This document shows positions 33,223 to 40,323 of a stretch of DNA of 64,000 nt, piece after piece. The notes under the pieces are model-generated. The model was given only the letters and a program-made list of their open reading frames with translations. It did no database searches and had not been told where the DNA came from. The stretch comes from Streptomyces sp. MNU76 (GTDB taxonomy: Bacteria > Actinomycetota > Actinomycetes > Streptomycetales > Streptomycetaceae), in contig NZ_JAJKLK010000021.1 of assembly GCF_020982545.1 (NCBI RefSeq), positions 62,001-126,000 on the forward strand, read 5' to 3'. Position 1 is the first letter of the stretch. Every line of letters starts with the position of its first letter. The translations under genes were made by a program, and so were the position numbers.

Positions 33223-33572
33223 GGGAGTACGACTCCCGCCCCGGGACACCACGACCCGAGCCGCCGGGAGCCCGTCTCCCACCACCGGGAGGCATCTCTC
33301 CCACCGGGAGCCCGTCTCCCCGCCCCGGGAGCCCCCAGCTCCCACCGCCGGAGGCCCTCCAGCCTCCGGCCCCGGAAGCCAGCCGGCTTCCACCGCCGGG
33401 AGCGGCGGGCTCTCCCACCCCATGGGAGCCCCGCTCCCACCGCCGGAAGTCCCCAGCTGCCGGCTCCGGGAGCCCGCCGGCTCCCGACACCGGGAGCCGG
33501 TCTCCCACCGGGAGCCCCAGGGGCTCCCACCCGGGAACCCGCCGGTTCCCACCCCTTGGGAGACCGTCTCCC
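33223..33572. repeat. Array of at least 14 tandem short stem-loops with compensatory arms
   Basis: Successive inverted repeats, mostly GGGAG...CTCCC, follow each other every 18-26 bp (mean about 22) with ACC(G)CC-type separators. Examples: GGGAGT/ACTCCC at 33223-33237, GGGAGC/GCTCCC at 33327-33343, GCCGGAGGC/GCCTCCGGC at 33347-33370, GGAAGCC/GGCTTCC at 33374-33391, CGGGAGCC/GGCTCCCG at 33467-33486, GGGAGCCC/GGGCTCCC at 33510-33528, GGGAACC/GGTTCCC at 33533-33550, GGGAGA/TCTCCC at 33558-33572. Loops differ. It fills the gap between the divergent kinase and dctA starts. Confidence 0.85.
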
Positions 33573-33641
33573 GAATTCCCCCGGACGTGAGCCGCACGCC
33601 GGAACAGCGAGCCGACGACGTCGTCGACGAGGAGGGCAGCC

Positions 33642-35027
33642 GTGGCCAGCACCACTCATACGGCACCTACCGCTCCCGCCAAGCGGGACCGCACGCACTA
33701 CCTGTACATCGCCGTGATCGTGGCTGTGACCCTCGGCATCGCCGTGGGTCTCATCGCCCCCGACTTCGCCGTCGAGCTGAAGCCCATCGGCACCGGCTTC
33801 GTGAACCTGATCAAGATGATGATCTCGCCGATCATCTTCTGCACGATCGTGCTGGGCATCGGCTCCGTACGGAAGGCCGCGAAGGTCGGCGCCGTCGGCG
33901 GTATCGCCCTGGTCTACTTCCTGATCATGTCGCTGGTGGCCCTGGCCATCGGTCTGGTCGTCGGCAACATCGTCGAGCCCGGCACGGGTCTCGCGGTCAC
34001 CGACGCGATCAAGGAGACCGGTCAGGCGCAGGTCTCGGCCGAGGCGAAGGACACCACCGAGTTCCTGCTCGGCATCATCCCGACCACGATCGTCTCCGCG
34101 TTCACCGGCGGCGAGGTCCTGCAGACCCTGCTGGTCGCCCTGCTCGCGGGCTTCGCGCTCCAGGCCATGGGCGACGCCGGCCAGCCGATCCTGCGCGGTA
34201 TCGAGCACATCCAGCGCCTCGTCTTCCGCATCCTCGCCATGGTGATGTGGGCCGCCCCGATCGGCGCGTTCGGTGCCATCGCGGCCGTGACCGGGTCCGC
34301 CGGCCTCGACGCCCTCAAGAGCCTCGCCGTGCTGATGATCGGCTTCTACGTCACCTGCTTCCTCTTCGTCTTCATCGTCCTCGGCGCGCTGCTGAAGATC
34401 GTCGCGGGGCTGAACATCTTCACGTTCTTCAAGTACCTGGGCCGTGAGTTCCTGCTGATCCTGTCCACCTCCTCCTCCGAGTCCGCGCTGCCGCGCCTCA
34501 TCGCGAAGATGGAGCACCTGGGTGTCAGCAAGCCCGTCGTCGGCATCACCGTCCCGACCGGCTACTCCTTCAACCTCGACGGCACCATGATCTACATGAC
34601 CATGGCGTCCCTGTTCATCGCCGACGCCATGGGTACGCCGATGGCGGTCGGCGAGCAGATCGCGCTGCTGCTCTTCCTGCTGGTCGCCTCCAAGGGCGCG
34701 GCGGGTGTCACCGGTGCCGGTCTCGCCACCCTCGCGGGCGGCCTCCAGTCCCACAAGCCGGCCCTGGTGGACGGTATCGGCCTCATCGTCGGCATCGACC
34801 GCTTCATGAGCGAGGCCCGCGCGCTGACGAACTTCGCGGGCAACGCGGTCGCCACGGTCCTCATCGGTACCTGGACCAAGGAGATCGACAAGGAGCGGGT
34901 GAACGAGGTCCTCGCCGGGCACGCGCCGTTCGACGAGGCGACGCTGCTGGACGACGGCCACGGGGCGGCTGCGCCGGCCTCCGCCGCGGCCGAGCCGGAG
35001 GGTGAGAAAGAGCTCGCCAAGGCGTGA
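33642..35027 (+). CDS. dctA: C4-dicarboxylate:cation symporter
   Basis: The 461-aa DAACS-family transporter starts at GTG 33642 and imports succinate, fumarate or malate with protons or sodium. It begins after a short Ala/Thr leader with HYLYIAVIVAVTLGIAVGLI and shows FVNLIKMMISPIIF, the serine-rich hairpin STSSSESALPRL and the substrate motif PTGYSFNLDGT. An acidic/Ala-rich C-terminal tail extends beyond the usual end. It is divergent from its probable CitA/CitB-type regulators, with the hairpin array in between and ending 69 bp before its start. Confidence 0.95.
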   Translation: MASTTHTAPTAPAKRDRTHYLYIAVIVAVTLGIAVGLIAPDFAVELKPIGTGFVNLIKMMISPIIFCTIVLGIGSVRKAAKVGAVGGIALVYFLIMSLVALAIGLVVGNIVEPGTGLAVTDAIKETGQAQVSAEAKDTTEFLLGIIPTTIVSAFTGGEVLQTLLVALLAGFALQAMGDAGQPILRGIEHIQRLVFRILAMVMWAAPIGAFGAIAAVTGSAGLDALKSLAVLMIGFYVTCFLFVFIVLGALLKIVAGLNIFTFFKYLGREFLLILSTSSSESALPRLIAKMEHLGVSKPVVGITVPTGYSFNLDGTMIYMTMASLFIADAMGTPMAVGEQIALLLFLLVASKGAAGVTGAGLATLAGGLQSHKPALVDGIGLIVGIDRFMSEARALTNFAGNAVATVLIGTWTKEIDKERVNEVLAGHAPFDEATLLDDGHGAAAPASAAAEPEGEKELAKA

Positions 35028-35103
35028 GCGCTCCGCTGGGGCGCAGGATCAAGCGCCGGGGGGACTGCGGGTCGTCTTTCGGCCGCCGGTCGAGCGTGGC
35101 TGG

Positions 35104-35132
35104 TCGCGCAGTTCCCCGCGCCCCTGACGGGG
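35104..35132. repeat. Core-only copy of the intergenic repeat
   Basis: TCGCGCAGTTCCCCGCGCCC followed by CTGACGGGG sits 77 bp after the dctA stop. It lacks the upstream blocks of the composite element. Confidence 0.65.
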
Positions 35133-35150
35133 CCCAGGGCTCCCAACACT

Positions 35151-35190
35151 CCGTACGGCCGGGTCCTCCCCCGTAGATCCGGCCGTACGG
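35151..35190 (+). ncRNA. Hairpin 1 of a twin pair with a C-rich loop
   Basis: CCGTACGGCCGGGTC (35151-35165) pairs with GATCCGGCCGTACGG (35176-35190), 15 bp with one G.U, around loop CTCCCCCGTA. Hairpin 2 at 35216 has almost the same loop but different arms, so the loop is what is conserved. It may be a terminator, a leader element or part of a small RNA. Confidence 0.6.
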
Positions 35191-35215
35191 CCCACAACCG
35201 AATAGCCCCAGAACC

Positions 35216-35256
35216 CCGAGTGGCCAGGTCCTCCCCCTGTAGACCTGGCCACTCGG
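35216..35256 (+). ncRNA. Hairpin 2 of a twin pair with a C-rich loop
   Basis: CCGAGTGGCCAGGTC (35216-35230) pairs perfectly with GACCTGGCCACTCGG (35242-35256) around loop CTCCCCCTGTA. CCTTTGT follows, a weak T tract. The loop contains CTCCCCC, complementary to G-rich Shine-Dalgarno sequences. Confidence 0.6.
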
Positions 35257-35281
35257 CCTTTGTCGTGCTGGGCGCGCGGTC

Positions 35282-35312
35282 TTGCCTTGACGTCGGCGTC
35301 AAGGAATACCGT
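35282..35312 (+). promoter_or_regulatory. MerR-type promoter with 19-bp spacer and palindrome
   Basis: TTGCCT (35282-35287), a 19-bp spacer and TACCGT (35307-35312) enclose the dyad CCTTGACG-TCGG-CGTCAAGG (35285-35304). An over-long spacer with a central dyad is the signature of MerR-activated promoters. The merR ATG follows 6 bp later. Confidence 0.7.
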
Positions 35313-35318
35313 CCTCGT

Positions 35319-35753
35319 ATGCGCATCGGGGAGCTGGCGGAGCGGGCCGGGACGACGACACGGGCGTTGCGGTACTACGAGGCGCGGGGGCTGTTGCCCG
35401 CGCGGCGGGCCGGGAACGGGTACCGGACGTACGACGAGGCGGATCTGAAGCTGTTGCGGCAGATCCGGACCTTGCAGGACTTCGGGTTCGACCTGGAGGA
35501 GACGCGGCCGTTCGTGGAGTGTCTGAGGGCGGGGCACCCGGAGGGCGACTCGTGCCCGGCGTCGCTGGCGGTGTATCGGCGGAAGCTGGACGAACTCGAC
35601 GCGCTGATCGGTGAGTTGGCGGCGGTGCGGGCGTCGGTCGGTGAGCAGTTGGCGCGGGCCGAGCGGCTGCGGGAGCGGCTGGCGGCCGAGGCGGAGGTTC
35701 CGGGGGGTCCGGAGCCGGGGTGCGAACTCGGAGCGGGAGGCGGGGCGCTGTGA
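35319..35753 (+). CDS. MerR-family transcriptional regulator
   Basis: The 144-aa protein starts at ATG 35319 with the classical MRIGELAERAGTTTRALRYYEARGLL helix-turn-helix and the wing RAGNGYRTYDEADL. A coiled-coil dimer helix follows (LDELDALIGELAAVRASVGEQLARAERL). Cys in FVECLRAG, SCPASL and the C-terminal GCELG could bind metal or sense oxidants. Its stop overlaps the thioredoxin GTG by 4 nt, so it probably controls thiol-redox genes including itself. Confidence 0.92.
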   Translation: MRIGELAERAGTTTRALRYYEARGLLPARRAGNGYRTYDEADLKLLRQIRTLQDFGFDLEETRPFVECLRAGHPEGDSCPASLAVYRRKLDELDALIGELAAVRASVGEQLARAERLRERLAAEAEVPGGPEPGCELGAGGGAL

Positions 35754-36082
35754 TCAGGGCGGCGGGTGTCGCGGAAGTGACGGACGCGGACTTCGAGGCG
35801 GAGGTGATCGGGGCGGAGCTGCCGGTGCTGGTGGAGTTCACGGCCGACTGGTGTCCGTCGTGCCGGCAGATGGGGCCTGTGTTGAGCGCGCTCGCGGCGG
35901 ACGAGGGGGACCGGCTGAAAGTGGTGCAGCTGGACGTGGACACCAATCCGGAGACCACCCGGGCGTACAAGGTGCTGTCGATGCCGACGTTCCTGGTGTT
36001 CAAGGGCGGTGAGCCGCTGAAGGCCATGGTCGGCGCGCGGCCGAAGCGTCGGCTGCTGGCGGAACTGGACGACGTGCTCTGA
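35750..36082 (+). CDS. Thioredoxin
   Basis: The 110-aa protein starts at GTG 35750 inside the merR stop. The active site is WCPSC in VEFTADWCPSCRQMGP, a variant of the usual WCGPC, and the cis-Pro motif SMPTFLVFKGG is intact. It should reduce cytoplasmic disulfides, although the CPSC dipeptide would shift the redox potential. A strong terminator follows 15 bp after the stop. Coupling with MerR suggests induction by a thiol-reactive signal. Confidence 0.92.
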   Translation: MIRAAGVAEVTDADFEAEVIGAELPVLVEFTADWCPSCRQMGPVLSALAADEGDRLKVVQLDVDTNPETTRAYKVLSMPTFLVFKGGEPLKAMVGARPKRRLLAELDDVL

Positions 36083-36097
36083 CATCGGTAGGAGAAG

Positions 36098-36131
36098 AAA
36101 ACCCCCGAGCGTAATTGCGCTCGGGGGTTTT
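36098..36131 (+). terminator. Rho-independent terminator
   Basis: AAAACCCCCGAGCG-type 14-nt arms (36098-36111 and 36118-36131) enclose TAATTG and end in a T run. This is the most canonical terminator in the window. Confidence 0.9.
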
Positions 36132-36225
36132 TCTTGCGTATATTTAATGGTTCGCGACTTCGGCGGAATCTTCGGAGAAATGGAGTCGCAAAGAAGTTCA
36201 GTGAGCACAGTATATCCGGGCGGGA

Positions 36226-38520
36226 GTGGAATTGTCAAACACCGGCTTTTCGCATGATTCACACGATGAATTGCGGCGCGAGCAGGAATTCATCGACGGG
36301 CTGTACGCCCGCGTGGACGCCCTGCGCGGTGAGACCGAGGGCTCCGTCACGGACGCGCTCGCTCAGGGCAACACGCCCATGCAGGCCCGGCTGGAGCGGG
36401 ACATCCTGGTCGCCGAGCGCTCGGGGCTGCTGGCCGCGCTGAACGCCGTCGACGGGTCGCTCTGCTTCGGTCGGCTCGACCTCGCCGACGGGGCCGTCCA
36501 CCACATCGGCCGCATCGGGCTGCGCGAGGACGACACCGAGCGCACCCCGATCCTGATCGACTGGCGCGCCGACGTCGCCCGCCCTTTCTACCTCGCCACC
36601 GGCCACACCCCGATGGGGCTGCGCCGCCGCCGGCACCTCACCACCGAGGGCCGCCGGGTCACCGCCCTGCACGACGAGATCCTCGACCTCGGCGACGCGA
36701 CCCGTACCGGGTACGAGGACCCGACCGGCGACGCCGTCCTGCTGGCCGCCCTCAACTCCGCCCGCACGGGCCGCATGGGCGACATCGTGCAGACCATCCA
36801 GGCCGAGCAGGACCGCATCATCCGCGCCCCGCACCAGGGGGTGATGGTCGTGGAGGGCGGCCCCGGCACCGGCAAGACCGCCGTCGCCCTGCACCGCGCC
36901 GCGTACCTCCTCTACGAGCAGCGCGAACTGCTCGCCAAACGCGCGGTCCTCGTCGTCGGACCCAACCCGGCCTTCCTCGGCTACATCGGCGAGGTGCTGC
37001 CGTCGCTGGGCGAGACCGGTGTGCTGCTGTCCACGGTCGGCGAGCTGTTCCCCGGCGTACGGGCCACCGCCACCGACACCCCGGAGGCCGCCCGGGTGAA
37101 GGGGAGCGCCGCCATGGCCGACGTCCTCGCGGCCGTCGTACGGGACCGGCAGGCACTGCCCGACCCGGTGCTCGCCATCGAGCACGACCGGGAGATCCTC
37201 ATGCTCGACGACGACCTCGCACGGGTCGCCCGCGAGCGCACCCGCGAGGCGAAGCTCCCGCACAACGTGGCCCGCGAGCACTTCGAGGGCTACATCCTCA
37301 ACACCCTCACCGAGATGGTCGCCGAACGCATCGGCACCGACCCCTACGACGGCTCCAACCTCCTCGACGCCAGTGACATCACCCAGATCCGCGACGAGTT
37401 GGCCGAGAACCCCGAGGTCTGGCGAGCCATCGACCAGCTGTGGCCCCGGATCACCCCGCGCCGACTGATCGCCGACTTCCTCGCCGAGCCGGACGCGTAT
37501 CTGGAGAAGGAGGACGCCGACGCCGTACGCCGTCCCGTCACGCGCGCGTGGACCGTCGCCGACGTGCCGCTGCTCGACGAGGCGGCCGAGTTGCTGGGCG
37601 AGGACGACCGCCTGGCCCGCGCCCGTGCCGAGCGCGAGCGGGAGACCCAGATCGCCTACGCGCAGGGCGTGCTGGAGGTGTCCTACGCCTCCCGGACGTA
37701 CGAGTTCGAGGACCGGGAGGGCATTGATCCCGACGGCGACGGTTCGGAGGTGCTGTCCGCCCACGACATCATCGACGCCGAACGGTTCGCCGAGCGGCAC
37801 GAGGAGGACGACCACCGCAGCGCCGCCGAGCGGGCGGCGGCCGACCGGACCTGGGCGTTCGGGCACATCATCGTCGACGAGGCGCAGGAACTGTCGCCGA
37901 TGGCCTGGCGGCTGCTGATGCGCCGTTCGCCGACCCGCTCCATGACCCTGGTCGGCGACCCCGCCCAGACGGCCGAGGCCGCGGGCGTCGGCTCCTGGGC
38001 CGACATCCTCGCCCCGTACGTCCAGGACCGCTTCGAGCACACCCGGCTCGGCGTCAACTACCGCACCCCCGCCGAGATCATGGCGGTCGCGGCCGGTGTC
38101 GTCCGCGCCGAGCGGCCGGACTTCGAACCACCGAGCTCCGTACGGTCCACCGGCGTACGGCCCTGGGCGCGCCGCGCGGCGACGGGCGAACTGTCCGCCG
38201 AGGTGGCCAAGGCGGTCGCCGAACTCACGCCCGCCGAGGGGCGCCTCGCCGTGATCGCGCCGCGTGAGCTGCACCGGACCCTGGCGGCCCGGCTTGACGA
38301 CGTGACGGCGGGCGCGGAGCCCGACCTGACCCGGACCGTCGTCCTCCTCGATCCCCGGCAGGCCAAGGGCCTGGAGTTCGACTCCGTCCTCGTCGTCGAA
38401 CCCGGGAGGTTCGGCACCAGCGATCTGTACGTGGCGCTGACACGGGCGACGCAGGCGCTCGGTGTCGTGCACGCGGAACAACTGCCGAAGGCGCTGGAGG
38501 AGTTGCCGACCTTGGCTTGA
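36226..38520 (+). CDS. helR: HelR-type UvrD-like ATPase that recycles RNA polymerase
   Basis: The 764-aa superfamily-1 ATPase shows Walker A GGPGTGKTAVALHRAAYLL near residue 213, the UvrD-like DEAQ box IIVDEAQELSPMAWRLL, GDPAQTAEAAG and the late motifs FDSVLVVEPG and YVALTRATQALG. An N-terminal coiled coil (REQEFIDGLYARVDALRG) is the arm that enters RNA polymerase in HelD proteins. HelR dislodges rifamycin-stalled polymerase in Streptomyces. The start may be GTG 36226 or, by Shine-Dalgarno spacing, TTG 36232. The promoter region 36132-36225 is AT-rich. I see no rifamycin-associated element upstream. Confidence 0.9.
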   Translation: MELSNTGFSHDSHDELRREQEFIDGLYARVDALRGETEGSVTDALAQGNTPMQARLERDILVAERSGLLAALNAVDGSLCFGRLDLADGAVHHIGRIGLREDDTERTPILIDWRADVARPFYLATGHTPMGLRRRRHLTTEGRRVTALHDEILDLGDATRTGYEDPTGDAVLLAALNSARTGRMGDIVQTIQAEQDRIIRAPHQGVMVVEGGPGTGKTAVALHRAAYLLYEQRELLAKRAVLVVGPNPAFLGYIGEVLPSLGETGVLLSTVGELFPGVRATATDTPEAARVKGSAAMADVLAAVVRDRQALPDPVLAIEHDREILMLDDDLARVARERTREAKLPHNVAREHFEGYILNTLTEMVAERIGTDPYDGSNLLDASDITQIRDELAENPEVWRAIDQLWPRITPRRLIADFLAEPDAYLEKEDADAVRRPVTRAWTVADVPLLDEAAELLGEDDRLARARAERERETQIAYAQGVLEVSYASRTYEFEDREGIDPDGDGSEVLSAHDIIDAERFAERHEEDDHRSAAERAAADRTWAFGHIIVDEAQELSPMAWRLLMRRSPTRSMTLVGDPAQTAEAAGVGSWADILAPYVQDRFEHTRLGVNYRTPAEIMAVAAGVVRAERPDFEPPSSVRSTGVRPWARRAATGELSAEVAKAVAELTPAEGRLAVIAPRELHRTLAARLDDVTAGAEPDLTRTVVLLDPRQAKGLEFDSVLVVEPGRFGTSDLYVALTRATQALGVVHAEQLPKALEELPTLA

Positions 38521-38524
38521 AGTG

Positions 38525-38570
38525 GGCGGGGGTGTCGGCTGCCGGGTACCGGGCAGGCGGGACCCCCGCC
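38525..38570 (+). terminator. Terminator-like nested hairpin after helR
   Basis: GGCGGGGGT (38525-38533) pairs with ACCCCCGCC (38562-38570) and encloses a second inverted repeat centred on GGTACC. It lies 5 bp after the helR stop. Confidence 0.65.
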
Positions 38571-38663
38571 ACCGTCACCACAGGTGCATCGGGGATCACC
38601 AAGCCGTAACAGTTGGCGGCATCGTCACTGCTCGTACACGGTTCATGCGGTATGCGTGTCGGC

Positions 38664-39977
38664 ATGGAAACACATCCGTTCGCGGCAGCTCCGGCCGGTG
38701 GCCCCGGCCTGGAATCGCTGGCCGTGGAGCCGTTGCTGACCTCGGAGTTCGACCGGGATCCGGGCAGTGTCTACGAGCGACTGCGGAGCACGTACGGCCC
38801 CGTGGCACCGGTGGGGCTGATGGGAGTGCCGGCGTGGCTGGTTCTCGACTACCGCGAGGTGCTGGAGGTCCTGCGCAACGAGAGCGTGTGGCGGCGCGAC
38901 GTACGCCACTGGCGGGCGCGGGCGGAGGGACGGCTGCCGCAGGACTGGCCGCTGCTCGCCGGGTACGAGGTCCGGCAGACCATGTTCTTCGACGACGAGG
39001 AGCACCGGCACGCACGGCTGAGCTACCACTCGGCCATGCGGCCCTTCCAGGACGGGCACTCGCCCGAGGGCTGGGAGCTGCGGGCGGCCGTCGCGCGCTA
39101 CGCCGACGAACTGATCGCCGTGCTCGCCGCCGAGTCCGGGACCACCGGGTTCGCCGACCTCGCGGCGCAGTACACCCGGCCGTTGCTCCTCATGGTGACG
39201 ACCAAACTCTTCGGGTGCCCCGTCGAACTCGGCGACGAGATGGTCATGGACCTGTGGCGGATGCTGGACGGCGGACCGGACGCGGGGCCGGCGACCGGGC
39301 GGGCGCTGGGGGCGATGACACGGCTGGCCGCGCACCGGCGGTCCCGTCCCGGGGAGGACCTGACCTCCTACATGCTGCTGTCCGACCCGTCGCTCAGCGA
39401 CGAGCAGCTCGGCCGTGAGCTGTTCATGAACGCGGTCTATCTCAACGACATCGCCGGGAACATGGTCTGCAACACGCTGCTGGAGGTGCTGCGGGGGAAC
39501 GCGACCGTGCGGCGGAGCCTGTCCAACGGGCAGCTCGGGGAGACCGTGAACCGGGCCGCGCTGGTGAACCCGCCGACCGCCAATCTGTGCTTCCGGTTCG
39601 CGGCGCGTGATGTGCGGCTGGGGAACTTCCTGATCCGGGCCGGGGACATCGCGTCCCCGTCCGTCGCCGCCGCGCACCGGGATCTGCTGAACGTCGGCTC
39701 CTCGCACCTCGTCGACTCGGCCGTCAGTACGCGGGCGCATCTGGCGTGGGGGGCCGGGCCTCATCAGTGTCCCAGTGCCGCGCGGGAGTTGGCGGGGACG
39801 ATCGTCACGACCGCGGTGGGGAGGATCTTCGAGCACTTCGGGCGGGCGGAGCTCACGCTGCCGCCGGATCAGTTGCCGTGGCGGTCGGGGCCTGTGGTGC
39901 GGGGGTTGAAGTTGTTGCCGGTGCGTTATGAGTTGGCGGCGCACAGTTCGGTGCGGGGATGGGGAGCGGCGGGGTGA
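38664..39977 (+). CDS. Cytochrome P450 lacking the usual ExxR and I-helix threonine
   Basis: From ATG 38664 (an ATG at 38652 is possible) the product is 437 aa. The heme-ligand motif AHLAWGAGPHQCPSAARELA has Cys369 and the N-terminal helices are P450-like (YERLRSTYGPV, HRHARLSYHSAM). The I-helix reads YLNDIAGNMVCN, with no acid-alcohol pair, and the K-helix region reads GETVNRAALVNPPTAN, so canonical ExxR is missing. This recalls CYP157-like enzymes of Streptomyces. No ferredoxin or pathway genes adjoin it. Substrate unknown. Confidence 0.88.
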   Translation: METHPFAAAPAGGPGLESLAVEPLLTSEFDRDPGSVYERLRSTYGPVAPVGLMGVPAWLVLDYREVLEVLRNESVWRRDVRHWRARAEGRLPQDWPLLAGYEVRQTMFFDDEEHRHARLSYHSAMRPFQDGHSPEGWELRAAVARYADELIAVLAAESGTTGFADLAAQYTRPLLLMVTTKLFGCPVELGDEMVMDLWRMLDGGPDAGPATGRALGAMTRLAAHRRSRPGEDLTSYMLLSDPSLSDEQLGRELFMNAVYLNDIAGNMVCNTLLEVLRGNATVRRSLSNGQLGETVNRAALVNPPTANLCFRFAARDVRLGNFLIRAGDIASPSVAAAHRDLLNVGSSHLVDSAVSTRAHLAWGAGPHQCPSAARELAGTIVTTAVGRIFEHFGRAELTLPPDQLPWRSGPVVRGLKLLPVRYELAAHSSVRGWGAAG

Positions 39978-40107
39978 TGTGCCGGTGGCGCCGGCGCGGT
40001 GGAGGCTGTTGTCGAGCCGGGGCTGGATCGGGGTGGGAGCGGGGGTTGTTGGGGGCGTTGCGGCGGATGATGCCGGGTGGGAGGAGAGGCGGCTGACATC
40101 CGTCAGG

Positions 40108-40310
40108 CATGGGTCTCGCCCCGCCGCCCCTACCGTCCCATCCCCAGGGGCTGCGCCCCTTGACCCCAGGGTGCGTTCTTCGGGTGCGGGTGGGTGCGCA
40201 GTTCCCCGCGCCCCCGAAAAAAGGGGGCTGCGCCCCTGCTTTTTCGGCCCGAAAGGGCCGTAGGCCCTTAAGGGGCGCGAGGAACTGCGCGACCAGCCCC
40301 CACCGGACCG
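40108..40310. repeat. Composite intergenic repeat, copy 4, with a nested hairpin
   Basis: This fullest copy has TCGCCCCGCCGCCCCTACCG, CAGGGGCTGCGCCCCTTG, TTCTTCGGGTGCGGGT and core arms GCGCAGTTCCCCGCGCCCC (about 40197) and GGGGCGCGAGGAACTGCGC (about 40272), between which lie AAAAAAGGGGGCTG...CTTTTT and GGCCC/GGGCC pairs. The rest of the 346-bp gap after the P450 gene (39978-40107) holds only CTGAC-ATCC-GTCAG. Confidence 0.78.
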
Positions 40311-40323
40311 ACACCTAAGAAGG

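Noticed and set aside
33223..33572. CRISPR array
   Set aside because: The repeated unit is a 5-9 bp palindrome whose sequence varies, spacers are under 10 bp and no cas genes are present.
33142..33666. Long open frames on both strands through the hairpin array (for example 174 codons on the minus strand)
   Set aside because: They consist of Gly/Pro/Ser/Glu-Arg low complexity dictated by the inverted repeats, lack a ribosome site, and paired-base conservation explains the sequence better than coding.
36083..36226. Rifamycin-associated element before helR
   Set aside because: I looked for the GGGGCTTGC...CAAGGCCC-type inverted repeat and found only the merR-trx terminator and AT-rich DNA.
38613..39977. 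P450 as part of a secondary-metabolite cluster
   Set aside because: Neighbours are housekeeping (helR, glgB) and no synthase, ferredoxin or tailoring genes are nearby.
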